From UBA1413 sp964552955 (lineage in GTDB: Bacteria > Bacteroidota > Bacteroidia > Bacteroidales > Prolixibacteraceae), in contig CAZKIU010000005.1 in assembly GCA_964552955.1 (NCBI GenBank), positions 1 through 64,000 of the forward strand: a stretch of DNA of 64,000 nt. Reading direction: 5' to 3'. Under the pieces are notes generated by a model that was given only the letters and a program-made list of their open reading frames with translations, ran no database searches and was not told the origin of the DNA. A program made the position numbers and the translations under genes. Positions 26,141 through 35,003 of the stretch are shown here, in pieces (the first letter of the stretch is position 1; every line of letters starts with the position of its first letter).

Positions 26141-27715
26141 TCAGAATTCCGAGGTGAAATGGAACTTAATATCCTTGAATTCCTCCTGTGCCATCTGCAG
26201 GATAAAGGGTGAATCGGCCATAAAGACCTCCCGGTCCCGTTTGTCGAGGCACATCTTCTGGTATTTTCTCTTTTTGAACTCCTCCAGTTTTTTGGGGTCG
26301 TCGCATTCGATCCAGCACGCCTTGTACATGGAAATGGTTTCAAAGCGGCATTTGGCGCCATATTCATGTTCGAGGCGGTATTGGATCACCTCAAACTGGA
26401 GCTGGCCAACGGTACCAATGATTTTCCGGCCGTTAAACTGGCTGGTGAAGAGCTGAGCTACCCCTTCGTCCATCAGTTGGTCGATTCCCTTGTTGAGCTG
26501 TTTGGACTTCATGGGATCGGCATTCTCTACATAGCGGAACAATTCCGGAGAAAAGCTGGGCAATCCGCGGAAGCGGATCAACTCACCATCGGTGAGGGTG
26601 TCGCCAATGATAAAGTTACCCGTGTCGGGGACGCCGATGATATCGCCCGGAAAGGCCTCTTCAATGGTTTCTTTCTGGTCGGCCATAAAGGCCGTGGGAC
26701 TCGAGATGCGTATAGTTTTGCCCAGCCGCACATGGGTGTAGACGTTGTTGCGTTGGAATTGGCCCGAGCAGACCTTCACGAAGGCGATGCGGCTCCGGTG
26801 GTTGGGATCGATGTTGGCGTGGATCTTGAAGACAAACCCGGTAAAATGCTCTTCTTCGGGCCTTACTTCCCGCTCTTCGGTGAACGAGGGGCGGGGGTAG
26901 GGGGCTATTCTGACAAAGGTGTCGAGCAACTCCTGCACCCCGAAGTTGTACAGGGCACTGCCAAAAAAGACTGGGGCCAGTTCACCGGCCAGGTAGGCGG
27001 CATGGTCAAAGGCAGGGTAAACCCCTTCCACCAGTTCGAGTTCTTCCCGGAGGAGGGCCGCCTCTTTCCCGATATGGTGGTCAAGTTCCGGAGCATTGAC
27101 ATCACTGAAACGGATGGAAGGCTGGATCTCCTGGATGCTGGGGTTAAAGAGCAACAGGCTGTGGTTGAATATGTTGTAGACTCCTTTGAAGCTGTCGCCA
27201 CTGCTGATGGGCCAGCTCAGCGGCCGCACTTTAATATGGAGGCTCTCCTCTACCTCGTCGAGCAGACTGAAGGAGTCCCTGGCGGGGCGGTCCAGCTTGT
27301 TGATGAAAATGATGACCGGAGTGTGCCGCAACCGGCATACGTTCATCAGTTTTTCGGTCTGCGGTTCCACCCCCTTGGCCGCATCGATGACGATGATCAC
27401 ACTGTCAACAGCCGTCAGCGTTCTGAAGGTGTCCTCCTGGAAATCCTGGTGCCCCGGGGTGTCGAGAATATTGATTTTATAGCCTTCGTATTCAAAACCC
27501 ATCACCGAGGTGGCGACCGAAATACCCCTCTGCCGTTCGATCTCCATAAAGTCGGAGACTGCCGCCTTTCTGATTTTGTTGCTTTTGACGGCTCCGGCCA
27601 CCCGGATGGCCCCCCCGAACAACAACAGCTTCTCGGTCAGGGTGGTCTTCCCCGCATCAGGATGACTGACGATGCCAAAGGTGCGGCGCCGTTTTATCTC
27701 ATCGGTAAAATTCAT
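26141..27715 (-). CDS. prfC: peptide chain release factor 3
   Basis: 524 residues from MNFTDEIKRRRTFGIVSHPDAGKTT, matching the usual RF3 size; the frame stays open 39 codons upstream but that part is not family-like. It is a GTPase that removes RF1 and RF2 from the ribosome. G motifs: SHPDAGKTTL (G1), the DTPGHQDF G3 motif and NKLDRP (G4). It is followed by EF-Tu-like domain II and the RF3 C-terminal domain (EFEVIQYRLEHEYGA-type, here QLQFEVIQYRLEHEYG). It stands alone, 131 bases upstream of the metallopeptidase remnant on the same strand. Confidence 0.96.
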   Translation of the reverse strand: MNFTDEIKRRRTFGIVSHPDAGKTTLTEKLLLFGGAIRVAGAVKSNKIRKAAVSDFMEIERQRGISVATSVMGFEYEGYKINILDTPGHQDFQEDTFRTLTAVDSVIIVIDAAKGVEPQTEKLMNVCRLRHTPVIIFINKLDRPARDSFSLLDEVEESLHIKVRPLSWPISSGDSFKGVYNIFNHSLLLFNPSIQEIQPSIRFSDVNAPELDHHIGKEAALLREELELVEGVYPAFDHAAYLAGELAPVFFGSALYNFGVQELLDTFVRIAPYPRPSFTEEREVRPEEEHFTGFVFKIHANIDPNHRSRIAFVKVCSGQFQRNNVYTHVRLGKTIRISSPTAFMADQKETIEEAFPGDIIGVPDTGNFIIGDTLTDGELIRFRGLPSFSPELFRYVENADPMKSKQLNKGIDQLMDEGVAQLFTSQFNGRKIIGTVGQLQFEVIQYRLEHEYGAKCRFETISMYKACWIECDDPKKLEEFKKRKYQKMCLDKRDREVFMADSPFILQMAQEEFKDIKFHFTSEF

Positions 27716-27904
27716 TCTCTTTTTTTTAGGGCGACAAAAATAACCATTTCTTTCCGCAAACCATGCACAAAACCATGCACGGCACGACTCCCTTTTCCCC
27801 CACCTGAGTTGTGCCAATCCTTCATCCTGCACCTAATAGATCATTCGTGTCAGCAACTGCAGTCCTCTTATCCAGGTGTTGATCCCCAGCGGGGAGAGCT
27901 TCAC

Positions 27905-28001
27905 CCTTCCGGGCAAATTATTTCGCTGGTGACCCTCCGTTTTACCCGCGGTGCCAGCCCCGCGTTTAGCCTTTCCGGGAAAATTACCTTGCTGGTGACC
28001 C
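27905..28001. repeat. two 30-base direct repeats at the 3' end of the peptidase C26 gene
   Basis: 27905-27934 and 27970-28001 share the pattern CTTCCGGGMAAATTAYYTYGCTGGTGACCC. The second copy overlaps the last codons and stop of the C26 gene, the first lies just downstream. It could be a local duplication. Confidence 0.6.
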
Positions 28002-29102
28002 GTTGGAGCGGACCAGGCATTCTGAGATGTAATCCCAATATTTCCGATGGAACCTGACGCTTCCGCGGCCGATAAGGCGGTGGTAGCTCCGGGGGGTATC
28101 TTCCGGGGTGAATTTCCAGCGTTCCCGGTTTTCATAGAGGGCGGGTACTTCGGGGTGAAACTGCACCCCGAAGACATGCGGAAACTCCTTGTGGGCCAGT
28201 CCCTCGATAATCTTTCCGTCGGGGGATACGGCAGTGACCTCCCACTCAGGAGTGATGTCGCGGGGAGACTGGTGGTGGCTGCTATAGATGAGGGGTCGGC
28301 TTTGGCGACTGGCTTTCACCTGTTTCGGGAAGAAGGGATGGCTGGTGAAGCGCAGGGTGTGCAGGTTGATTCCCATGAGCCGGGGATCATCGCTGATCTC
28401 CTGCCAATAGTTGCGGTGGAGGTTCTCCCGGTTCATTTCCAGGGTTTGGGCGGGGCCCTCCTTGCCATAGACCTGCCGTGGTATGTCCTGCCACAGGGTC
28501 CCCCCCGTAGCAACATTCATGGTCTGGAGCCCCAGACAAAAACCGGTGACCAGGTACTGCGGCTTTTCCTTCAGAAAGGGGCGGAAGGCGGGGTGACCCG
28601 ACCCTCCCAGCAGGTGGAACAGCAGAGAGACCTCAAACATATGCCGTACCGGATCAGTCACCACTGACCCCTGGTTGTCCTGCCCATAAATACCGGGTTG
28701 TATGTCGGGGCCGCCGAAAAACAAAATACCCGACGAATTCTCGAAAAGGGTTCGGAACTCCCCGGAGCAGCCGTTCTCCCTGAAGATTTCCGTTTCGCTG
28801 ATATCCTCTCTGACTTCATGGAGGTAAAATCCCATTCCCGGATGCTCCCGGATATAGGCCTCGCTTTGTGAAAAGTCATAAGCCTGGCCCGAATGAAAAA
28901 CCCCGACAAACCGGGTAGTGGCCGTGTCGACCCTGAAGATCCCCTCACGGGTCAGAAACCTGATGATCTCCAGGTTGGCGGCAGTGGGATTGGCCAGAAG
29001 GATATGATGGATATTCTTCGGAATCGCTTCCCTGAAATAGTCACGGGAAACGGCAATGAAAGGGAGGGAGGCGATCACCATGGTTACAATAATTTTGTTC
29101 AT
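27984..29102 (-). CDS. exported peptidase C26/class I glutamine amidotransferase-like protein
   Basis: 372 residues with a short hydrophobic N-terminus (possible signal peptide to about residue 18). The amidotransferase fold shows GILFFGGPDIQPGIYG, the nucleophile elbow VTGFCLGLQTMN and the His-Glu of VFGVQFHPE. This fits gamma-glutamyl hydrolase or gamma-glutamyl-GABA hydrolase-like peptidases (C26). About 120 N-terminal residues before the fold are longer than in PuuD-type enzymes and are not recognised. The substrate is unknown. It is divergent from the helical-repeat gene. Confidence 0.8.
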   Translation of the reverse strand: MNKIIVTMVIASLPFIAVSRDYFREAIPKNIHHILLANPTAANLEIIRFLTREGIFRVDTATTRFVGVFHSGQAYDFSQSEAYIREHPGMGFYLHEVREDISETEIFRENGCSGEFRTLFENSSGILFFGGPDIQPGIYGQDNQGSVVTDPVRHMFEVSLLFHLLGGSGHPAFRPFLKEKPQYLVTGFCLGLQTMNVATGGTLWQDIPRQVYGKEGPAQTLEMNRENLHRNYWQEISDDPRLMGINLHTLRFTSHPFFPKQVKASRQSRPLIYSSHHQSPRDITPEWEVTAVSPDGKIIEGLAHKEFPHVFGVQFHPEVPALYENRERWKFTPEDTPRSYHRLIGRGSVRFHRKYWDYISECLVRSNGSPAR

Positions 29103-29118
29103 GGGTGCTTTTTGGTCC

Positions 29119-29158
29119 CAAATATACAGAGATGTTTGGCTTTCTTTGATTAAATTTG
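29119..29158. promoter_or_regulatory. divergent -7 boxes
   Basis: TATATTTG on the reverse strand (29119-29126) faces the peptidase C26 gene. TAAATTTG on the forward strand (29151-29158) stands 24 bases before the ATG of the helical-repeat gene. Neither has a well placed TTTG. Confidence 0.4.
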
Positions 29159-29182
29159 CTCATTAAACCAAACTCTGTAAAA

Positions 29183-31009
29183 ATGTCATTCAAAATTTTT
29201 ACCCTGCAGTTGACCGGTAAAATCGGCGATGCCACCCGGATTGAGAAGCGGCGGCGTCAACTGGAAGAAGAGTACAAGGCTTTTTTGGAGGCCGGGAAAT
29301 CGCCTGAATGGCAGAAATATTCAGAGCTGAACAGTTGGGTGGCCTCGGGTGCACCGGAACAGCGCCGGCTGGCGCTCGAAAAGGAGGTCTTCAAGGGAAG
29401 CCAGGAATACCACCAACTGAAGGAACTGCAGGCCCTGACGGCCAACGCTAAAATCAGGGATTTTCTGAAAGTGGAGGGTTCCTCTGACCTGCAGCGGTTT
29501 CTCAAATTGGAAACCTCGGAGAAACTGAAAAACTACTGGGAACTGAAGGATTATGCCGAAGGGGAGTTCCAGCGGGAGATGCGGGAAATCAACTCCCAGA
29601 AATTCGTGGGATCGCCTGAAGAGAGCGCGCTGAAGGAATTGGCTCATCTGAAAAACCACAAGGGTCTGAAAGCCTATTACCGGCTGAAGGACTCCATGGC
29701 TCTTCAAAAACATACCCAGTTCAGGAACAATCCCCGGCTTCAACGCTATCTGGCGCTCAAAAACAACCCCCCCAGGGAAAAAGAGGGCCGCAAAGAGTGG
29801 AGCACCCTGAAAATCGACCCTGAAATCAGGGAGTTCTTCAGGATGGAAAAATCAGCCGATCTGAAACTCTACCACAAAATGGAAGGACGCCATGTGATCG
29901 CCCGCTATGAGGAGCTGCTGCGGGAGACCGGAACCGACGCGTTTCATCAGCGGGTAGCTTTTCTGCGCGATACCAAAAAACTGGAAAAAAGTGATGCCTG
30001 GAAGAAGTTCCGTCGCTACAAGGAGCTGGAAAACAGCGATGATCTGGTTTTCTTCCGTAAGTTCAAAAAATCACCGCTTTACAGGAATTACCTCGATATG
30101 AAGGATTCCTTTCAGCTTGCCAGATACCGGGAACTGAAGGAGCTGACGGCTACTCCTGCCTTCAGGGAGCGCCAGGCCTGGCTCGCCGATAATAAAAAGT
30201 GGGAGAAGTCAGAAGAGTTTGCCCGCCTTCAGGAATTCCAGCGCCTGAAAAAACATCCCAGGGTAGAGTTGTATAATAAATACAGGGAGAGTGACCATTT
30301 TCAGTTCCTGAAGGAGTGGGAGACCACATTCTTTGAATCCTTTGATGGGAACCTCCGGCAAAAATGGATCTTCAATACCTTATGGGGAGAGCGGTTCCTG
30401 GGCACGCCTTATTCCCAGCCCGGAGACCTGCAGGGCTACAGCGGAGGCAAGAATTGCCATTTGCGGGAGGGCCGGCTGGAGATTCAGGTCAGGAAGGAGA
30501 ACATCAGCGGGAAGCGGTGGCAACCCGGGGTGGGCTTCGTGCCGGTCACTTTTGGTTACACCTCTGATCTGTTATCCACCGCTGGCCTCTTTGACCAGAA
30601 AGAGGGAGTTTTTGAAGCCAAAATCAAATTTTCCCCCGTTGCTCAGGTGGTGAGTTCCTGTCATCTGATGGGTGAAGATCAGGGGTATCAGCTTACCCTG
30701 ATGGAGAGTGGGCCCAAGTCCAGATTGGGGGTACTCCTGTTTTCCGGAAACGGGCAGCCCCGCTTTGAGGGGGTGGAGCTGAAGAACCTGAAGCACGATA
30801 AATTCTATATTTTCCGCCTGGAATTGGAAAAGAACCATTTGCGCTGGAAAATCAACGATTGTGTGGTGTATGAGACCACGCTCCCGGGGTCAGGCCAGCC
30901 TCTACATGTCAATCTCCTTTCGCTGGTGGTCGATGAGATTCCCGGATCACGGCTTCCTGTGAAATTTGAGACGGCATGGGTCAGGTGCTTCCGCAGGACC
31001 AACGGTTGA
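29183..31009 (+). CDS. protein of 13-residue helical repeats with a C-terminal GH16-like domain
   Basis: 608 residues from MSFKIFTLQLTGKIGD; an ATG nine codons upstream overlaps the promoter box. There is no signal peptide. Residues about 25-380 are highly charged and contain at least 15 short repeats of 13 residues with the pattern x3-[LIV]-x2-[YF]-x2-[LM]-[KE]-x-[SND], e.g. SSDLQRFLKLETS, HKGLKAYYRLKDS, NPRLQRYLALKNN, DPEIREFFRMEKS. Residues about 383-608 look like a concanavalin-type GH16 sandwich (GVFEAKIKFSP, then a late KWKIND-like strand). The place of the catalytic E-x-D-x-x-E reads YQLTLME, so hydrolysis is unlikely. I do not recognise the repeat region. It stands alone, divergent from the C26 gene. 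Confidence 0.8.
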   Translation: MSFKIFTLQLTGKIGDATRIEKRRRQLEEEYKAFLEAGKSPEWQKYSELNSWVASGAPEQRRLALEKEVFKGSQEYHQLKELQALTANAKIRDFLKVEGSSDLQRFLKLETSEKLKNYWELKDYAEGEFQREMREINSQKFVGSPEESALKELAHLKNHKGLKAYYRLKDSMALQKHTQFRNNPRLQRYLALKNNPPREKEGRKEWSTLKIDPEIREFFRMEKSADLKLYHKMEGRHVIARYEELLRETGTDAFHQRVAFLRDTKKLEKSDAWKKFRRYKELENSDDLVFFRKFKKSPLYRNYLDMKDSFQLARYRELKELTATPAFRERQAWLADNKKWEKSEEFARLQEFQRLKKHPRVELYNKYRESDHFQFLKEWETTFFESFDGNLRQKWIFNTLWGERFLGTPYSQPGDLQGYSGGKNCHLREGRLEIQVRKENISGKRWQPGVGFVPVTFGYTSDLLSTAGLFDQKEGVFEAKIKFSPVAQVVSSCHLMGEDQGYQLTLMESGPKSRLGVLLFSGNGQPRFEGVELKNLKHDKFYIFRLELEKNHLRWKINDCVVYETTLPGSGQPLHVNLLSLVVDEIPGSRLPVKFETAWVRCFRRTNG

Positions 31010-31036
31010 TTGCCCGGGCCCTGAGGGAGGCCGGTG

Positions 31037-33325
31037 TCAGAAGCCCCGTTTGTTGAAAAGGGTATAACCGAAATTGAACATCAGGAACCACCGGGTTCCG
31101 GGTTTGTCATAATAGTTAAGACCGATACTGGCGGGGCCGATACCCGTTTGATACACCATGGCCGCCAATCCCTGAAAGTAGACATTCTTCATAAACCGGT
31201 CGCCGCGGACGGCCCGGTAATCCTTCTGCTCACTGATTTGAAAGAGAGGGGCGAAGGCGTACCCTTCAATCCTGAAATGGGTGTCGGCATTGAAACGCCA
31301 GATGGCCCGGGTTCCTCCGGCCACGAAATTGTTGGCATGGAAATTCTCAATAAAAAGAGCTTTGCTGTGGGGCGTGGGATAAAAGCCGGGGGCGGCCAGC
31401 AGCGTGGAGGTGTAGTTCCTGAAATTCTTCTTATTGCTGAGTACCCCGTCGATGCGGGTGCCGGCTGCCAGTTTGCGGCCCAGCGACCAGTAATTTTCGG
31501 AGGTCCCCCGGAACATTAAGTAGTTGTGGCTGACCCGGGAGGCGGGTTGGCTCGCCAGGGTGTTCCCGGGGATCAGCTTTTCCGTTCCTGTGATATACCG
31601 GCCATACAGGCCCCGGAAGACCCCGCTGGTGGCGTATTGCTGATGGTCCAGGGAGTTTTTCTCGTAGTCGGCATGGATGATGAAGGCATTGAAGTCGGTT
31701 TTGTCGGGGTCGTCGGCTTTGTTGTACTTCTCAATCTGATAATAGACATCGCGTGATCCCGATCCTGCCAGCCCCATGGTGACCTTGTCATGTCTTTTCA
31801 GGGGAAATCCCAACTCCCCCCTGAAATTGGTTTCGTTCTGGATGATATAGGGCGGCCTCACATCTTCAAAGAAGAGTTCATTGCTCGACGAGAAGAAATC
31901 CCATCGGTTATAGGTGAGCCAGGAAGCCAGGTAAAAGGGGCGGAGCATGGGGAAATCGATCCTGCCGCCCACCTTGAAGGAGCTGTAGAACCTCCCGAAG
32001 TAGAGATTGGTATTGAGTTTATAGGTGCGATTCTTGAAAATACGGTGTTCGTAGCTGACAAATCCCTGGTTGAAAGGTTTGGTGGAGATGTTTCCGCCCA
32101 CGTTGATTTCGGAGGATTTCTCGGGCTCGATAATGAGGTGGACGTCGAAATAGCTGGATTCGCGGTTGAAGATGGCCACCGGTCTGATGGACTTAATCTG
32201 TTCATCGGCCAGGAGTTTGAAGTATTCGCGTTTGAAGACTTCGGCGGTAAAGACGTTTTTGTTGTGTTTGATCGAGTTGATGATATATTTTTGTTGGAGG
32301 GGGTCTTCGATACCTTCCACCTGGATGTTCTGGAAGAGGAGGGCAGGTTTGCGGGCATGAAAGGCCTCACGGCGGCGGGCGAGTTCTTCAGGATCGGACC
32401 GGCGGCTGATCCGGCGGCTAATGCTGTCGATGGTGGCATAGGCCGTTTTGGCCCCCGCTTCGACGATATAGTCCAGTTTCTGAAAGTCCCATAACCCCAC
32501 CTCGGGTACATCGGTCTCCAGGAGGAGACCATCTTCCGGAGAAATGTCATAGTCGGTAGGACGTTGTACCATATTGGTCACCTGACGGATGATGTCGTCG
32601 GCCTCAGCATCCTGGGGGTCGGGAACGACCTTGTGGCCAATGATGATGTCGGGCTTGAAGACCTCTTTCATCACATCGTGGGGAAAGTTATTGACGATTC
32701 CCCCGTCGAAGAGGAGCTCCCCGTTAATTTTTATAGGCTTGAAAATGAGGGGAAAGGTCATGGAAGCCCTGATGGCTTCGCCCAGGTCGCCACTCCCCAG
32801 CACCACCTGCTTGTTGCGGTGCACCTCGGTGGCTACACACCGGAAGGGGACCATTAATTGGTCGAAATCACCCCCAATGATCGCCGTTGTGGGTGCCATC
32901 AGCTCCATGAAGGTGAAATCCATCTGAAACTGAGGAATGATGTTGGTGGGCGGTAGTATTCTGACTTTGCCGTCTTTCCGTTCCATCCTGATTTCTATCC
33001 AGGAGGGATTATCTTCGGGTTGTTTGAAATAGTAGCGGTATTCTTCCTGGATTTTGCCGGTCGACCAGAAATAAAACTCCTCGGACCGGAAGAGTTCTTC
33101 CATCTCATCAGTAGTATAGCCAGCGGCATAAAGGCCACCCACAATGGCCCCCATGGAGGTTCCGGTGATGTAGTCGATAGGGATATTGTTGGCTTCCAGA
33201 ACCTTGATGATGCCGATATGGGCCAGTCCCTTGGCTCCGCCCCCGCTGAGCACCAGCCCTACCTTCTGGGGAGCAGCCTGCCCCCACAGAAAAACCAGCA
33301 CGCTGAAGAGCAAAAATTTCCTCAT
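31037..33325 (-). CDS. patatin-like phospholipase fused to a POTRA and outer-membrane beta-barrel
   Basis: 762 residues. After a signal peptide (to about residue 19) comes a patatin domain: GGGAKG oxyanion loop (28-33), nucleophile in GTSMG (S57) and DGG (D207), so the Ser-Asp dyad is intact. A POTRA-like region at about 320-400 is followed by a BamA/Omp85-type barrel ending in FNFGYTLF. This resembles type Vd (PlpD-like) layouts, but the Bacteroidota form is a widespread family of its own. It probably sits in the outer membrane with the lipase in the periplasm or exported. Substrate unproven. Confidence 0.9.
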   Translation of the reverse strand: MRKFLLFSVLVFLWGQAAPQKVGLVLSGGGAKGLAHIGIIKVLEANNIPIDYITGTSMGAIVGGLYAAGYTTDEMEELFRSEEFYFWSTGKIQEEYRYYFKQPEDNPSWIEIRMERKDGKVRILPPTNIIPQFQMDFTFMELMAPTTAIIGGDFDQLMVPFRCVATEVHRNKQVVLGSGDLGEAIRASMTFPLIFKPIKINGELLFDGGIVNNFPHDVMKEVFKPDIIIGHKVVPDPQDAEADDIIRQVTNMVQRPTDYDISPEDGLLLETDVPEVGLWDFQKLDYIVEAGAKTAYATIDSISRRISRRSDPEELARRREAFHARKPALLFQNIQVEGIEDPLQQKYIINSIKHNKNVFTAEVFKREYFKLLADEQIKSIRPVAIFNRESSYFDVHLIIEPEKSSEINVGGNISTKPFNQGFVSYEHRIFKNRTYKLNTNLYFGRFYSSFKVGGRIDFPMLRPFYLASWLTYNRWDFFSSSNELFFEDVRPPYIIQNETNFRGELGFPLKRHDKVTMGLAGSGSRDVYYQIEKYNKADDPDKTDFNAFIIHADYEKNSLDHQQYATSGVFRGLYGRYITGTEKLIPGNTLASQPASRVSHNYLMFRGTSENYWSLGRKLAAGTRIDGVLSNKKNFRNYTSTLLAAPGFYPTPHSKALFIENFHANNFVAGGTRAIWRFNADTHFRIEGYAFAPLFQISEQKDYRAVRGDRFMKNVYFQGLAAMVYQTGIGPASIGLNYYDKPGTRWFLMFNFGYTLFNKRGF

Positions 33326-33407
33326 AACAAACCTGTAAAAATGGGCATTTATAATCCTGTACCTTCGTTAACAGCAAAGGTAACAAAATAAAAGATCAAC
33401 GGAAGGG

Positions 33408-34334
33408 TCAGTTGCCCCGGGTTTTAGCTTCCAGCGAGTGAAAACCTTCGCCCAGGATCTCCTTGGTATCCATGATGGTGATGAACGCCCCCGGATCGAT
33501 ATGGCTTATAAACTCTTCGAGGATAGCCACTTCCCTGCGGCTGACGATGATGAAGATCATCTCTTTCTCTTCGTCGGTATACATCCCCCGGCCCTTGAGG
33601 TAAGTGCCTCCCCGTTCCAGGTCGTTGATGATCTTGTCACGGATGGCCTGGTGCTGGTCGGAGATGATAAACAGCGCTTTGTTGTAGTCGGCTCCCTCGA
33701 TGGTCAGGTCAATGGCTCTTCCGGTAATGTAAATCACGATCCAGGAGTAAAGGGGAATCGCCCAGTCACGGAAGGAGACCAGGGCAATCAGCACGATGGC
33801 TGAGTCGACATAGATCATCAGCCGGCCCAGGGGCAACCGGGTGTATTTGGCCAGGATCATGGCGATGATGTCAGAGCCTCCGGAGGTGGCCCTTGACTTG
33901 AATATGAGCCCCAATCCGAAGCCAATGAGTACGCCCCCGAAAACGCAGGAGAGGAGTACATCGCTGACCAGGGCAGCATCACCGACCGGCCGGAGCATGG
34001 TGATCCCATCAATGAAGAGTGAGGTCAGCACAAACCCTACGACGGTCTTCACCCCGAAACGGGGCCCCAGGATTTTAATGCCCGCCCAGGTCAGGGGAAT
34101 GTTCAGCACCAGTCCGAAGAGACCAATCGGAATCCCATCGGGCCAGAAGGCAAAGAGCCCTTTTGTCAGGTAATGGACCACGATGGCGATCCCATAGACG
34201 CCTCCGGGGACGATCTTGTGCGGGGTGATGAAATAGACGAAACCTCCGGCCAGGATAAAGGATCCTACCAGGATCAGGGTATAGTCATAGAACCACTGTT
34301 TGCTGAAGAGTTTGACTTTAGGAATGAAGCTCAT
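33408..34334 (-). CDS. YitT family membrane protein
   Basis: 308 residues: five or six transmembrane segments over about 15-200 (first SFILAGGFVYFITPHKIVPGGVYGIA, typical of the DUF161 units) and a soluble DUF2179 domain at about 215-300 (KGMYTDEEKEMIFIIVSRREVAILEEFI). Function of the family is unknown. It lies downstream of rplS on the same strand, separated by the rplS terminator. Confidence 0.92.
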   Translation of the reverse strand: MSFIPKVKLFSKQWFYDYTLILVGSFILAGGFVYFITPHKIVPGGVYGIAIVVHYLTKGLFAFWPDGIPIGLFGLVLNIPLTWAGIKILGPRFGVKTVVGFVLTSLFIDGITMLRPVGDAALVSDVLLSCVFGGVLIGFGLGLIFKSRATSGGSDIIAMILAKYTRLPLGRLMIYVDSAIVLIALVSFRDWAIPLYSWIVIYITGRAIDLTIEGADYNKALFIISDQHQAIRDKIINDLERGGTYLKGRGMYTDEEKEMIFIIVSRREVAILEEFISHIDPGAFITIMDTKEILGEGFHSLEAKTRGN

Positions 34335-34392
34335 GAACGATGGATTTTATTTTATTGGTCACTAAGTACAACTTCAGGGTCAGGCCAAAATT

Positions 34393-34422
34393 AAACAAAA
34401 AAGGCCTCCTTGCGGAAGCCTT
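34393..34422 (-). terminator. terminator of rplS
   Basis: On the reverse strand AAGGCTTCC pairs with GGAGGCCTT (one C-A mismatch) around a 4-base loop and is followed by TTTTTTG. Confidence 0.8.
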
Positions 34423-34442
34423 GTATGGGATAGTGAGTTCTA

Positions 34443-34793
34443 TCAGACTCTTTTTTCCTTGATGCGGGCCTTCTTACCGGTCAGGCTGCGGAGGTAGTAA
34501 AGCCTTTTGCGGCGAACGCTACCCTTCTTGTTGATCTCGACGCTGTCGATGAAGGGGGATTCCATGGGAAAAATACGCTCCACACCGACATTACCCGACA
34601 TTTTACGGACCGTGAAAGTTTTGGTGCCTCCCTTGCCTTTGACCTGGATGACCACCCCACGGTAGCTCTGGATCCTCTCCTTGTTACCCTCACGGATTTT
34701 GTAATTGACGGTAACCGTATCTCCGGCACCGAAGGCCGGCAATTCTTTCTTCTCTGTCTCAAATGCGCTGCGCGCAATCTTAATTAAGTCCAT
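34443..34793 (-). CDS. rplS: 50S ribosomal protein L19
   Basis: 116 residues, standard length. It sits at the 30S-50S interface. Signatures: FGAGDTVTVNYKIREGNKERIQSYRGVV and the late GSVRRKRLYYLRSLTGKKARIKE. It is monocistronic here, with its own promoter and terminator, rather than in the rpsP-trmD operon known from other phyla. Confidence 0.98.
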   Translation of the reverse strand: MDLIKIARSAFETEKKELPAFGAGDTVTVNYKIREGNKERIQSYRGVVIQVKGKGGTKTFTVRKMSGNVGVERIFPMESPFIDSVEINKKGSVRRKRLYYLRSLTGKKARIKEKRV

Positions 34794-34863
34794 CGTGCTT
34801 TTTTTTTAACTGGTTGGCAATATTACCCGTAATGACGGTGTAAGAGATTGCTGAAATGTGGCG

Positions 34864-34894
34864 CAAAATTAGTAATTTATTTATTTCACGCAAT
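34864..34894 (-). promoter_or_regulatory. promoter of rplS
   Basis: Reverse strand: ATTG, 19 bases, TAATTTTG. This fits -33 TTG core and -7 TAnnTTTG with the correct spacer; leader of about 60 bases to the rplS ATG. Confidence 0.55.
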
Positions 34895-35003
34895 ATGGCA
34901 TTTAAAATTCTCTGTCTGAGCCAGACGGTAGTGCTCCCGGGCTAACCAGGGGATGCTCCCTTTAGCAGAATCACCACCTGGTCAGCAAGGAGCATCAACG
35001 GCC

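Noticed and set aside
30331..31009. Active GH16 endoglucanase
   Set aside because: The E-x-D-x-x-E catalytic segment is not conserved and there is no signal peptide.
34952..34996. GATGCTCC/GGAGCATC inverted repeat just after the C69 dipeptidase stop as terminator
   Set aside because: Loop of about 30 bases and no T-run; could be chance or a weak structure.
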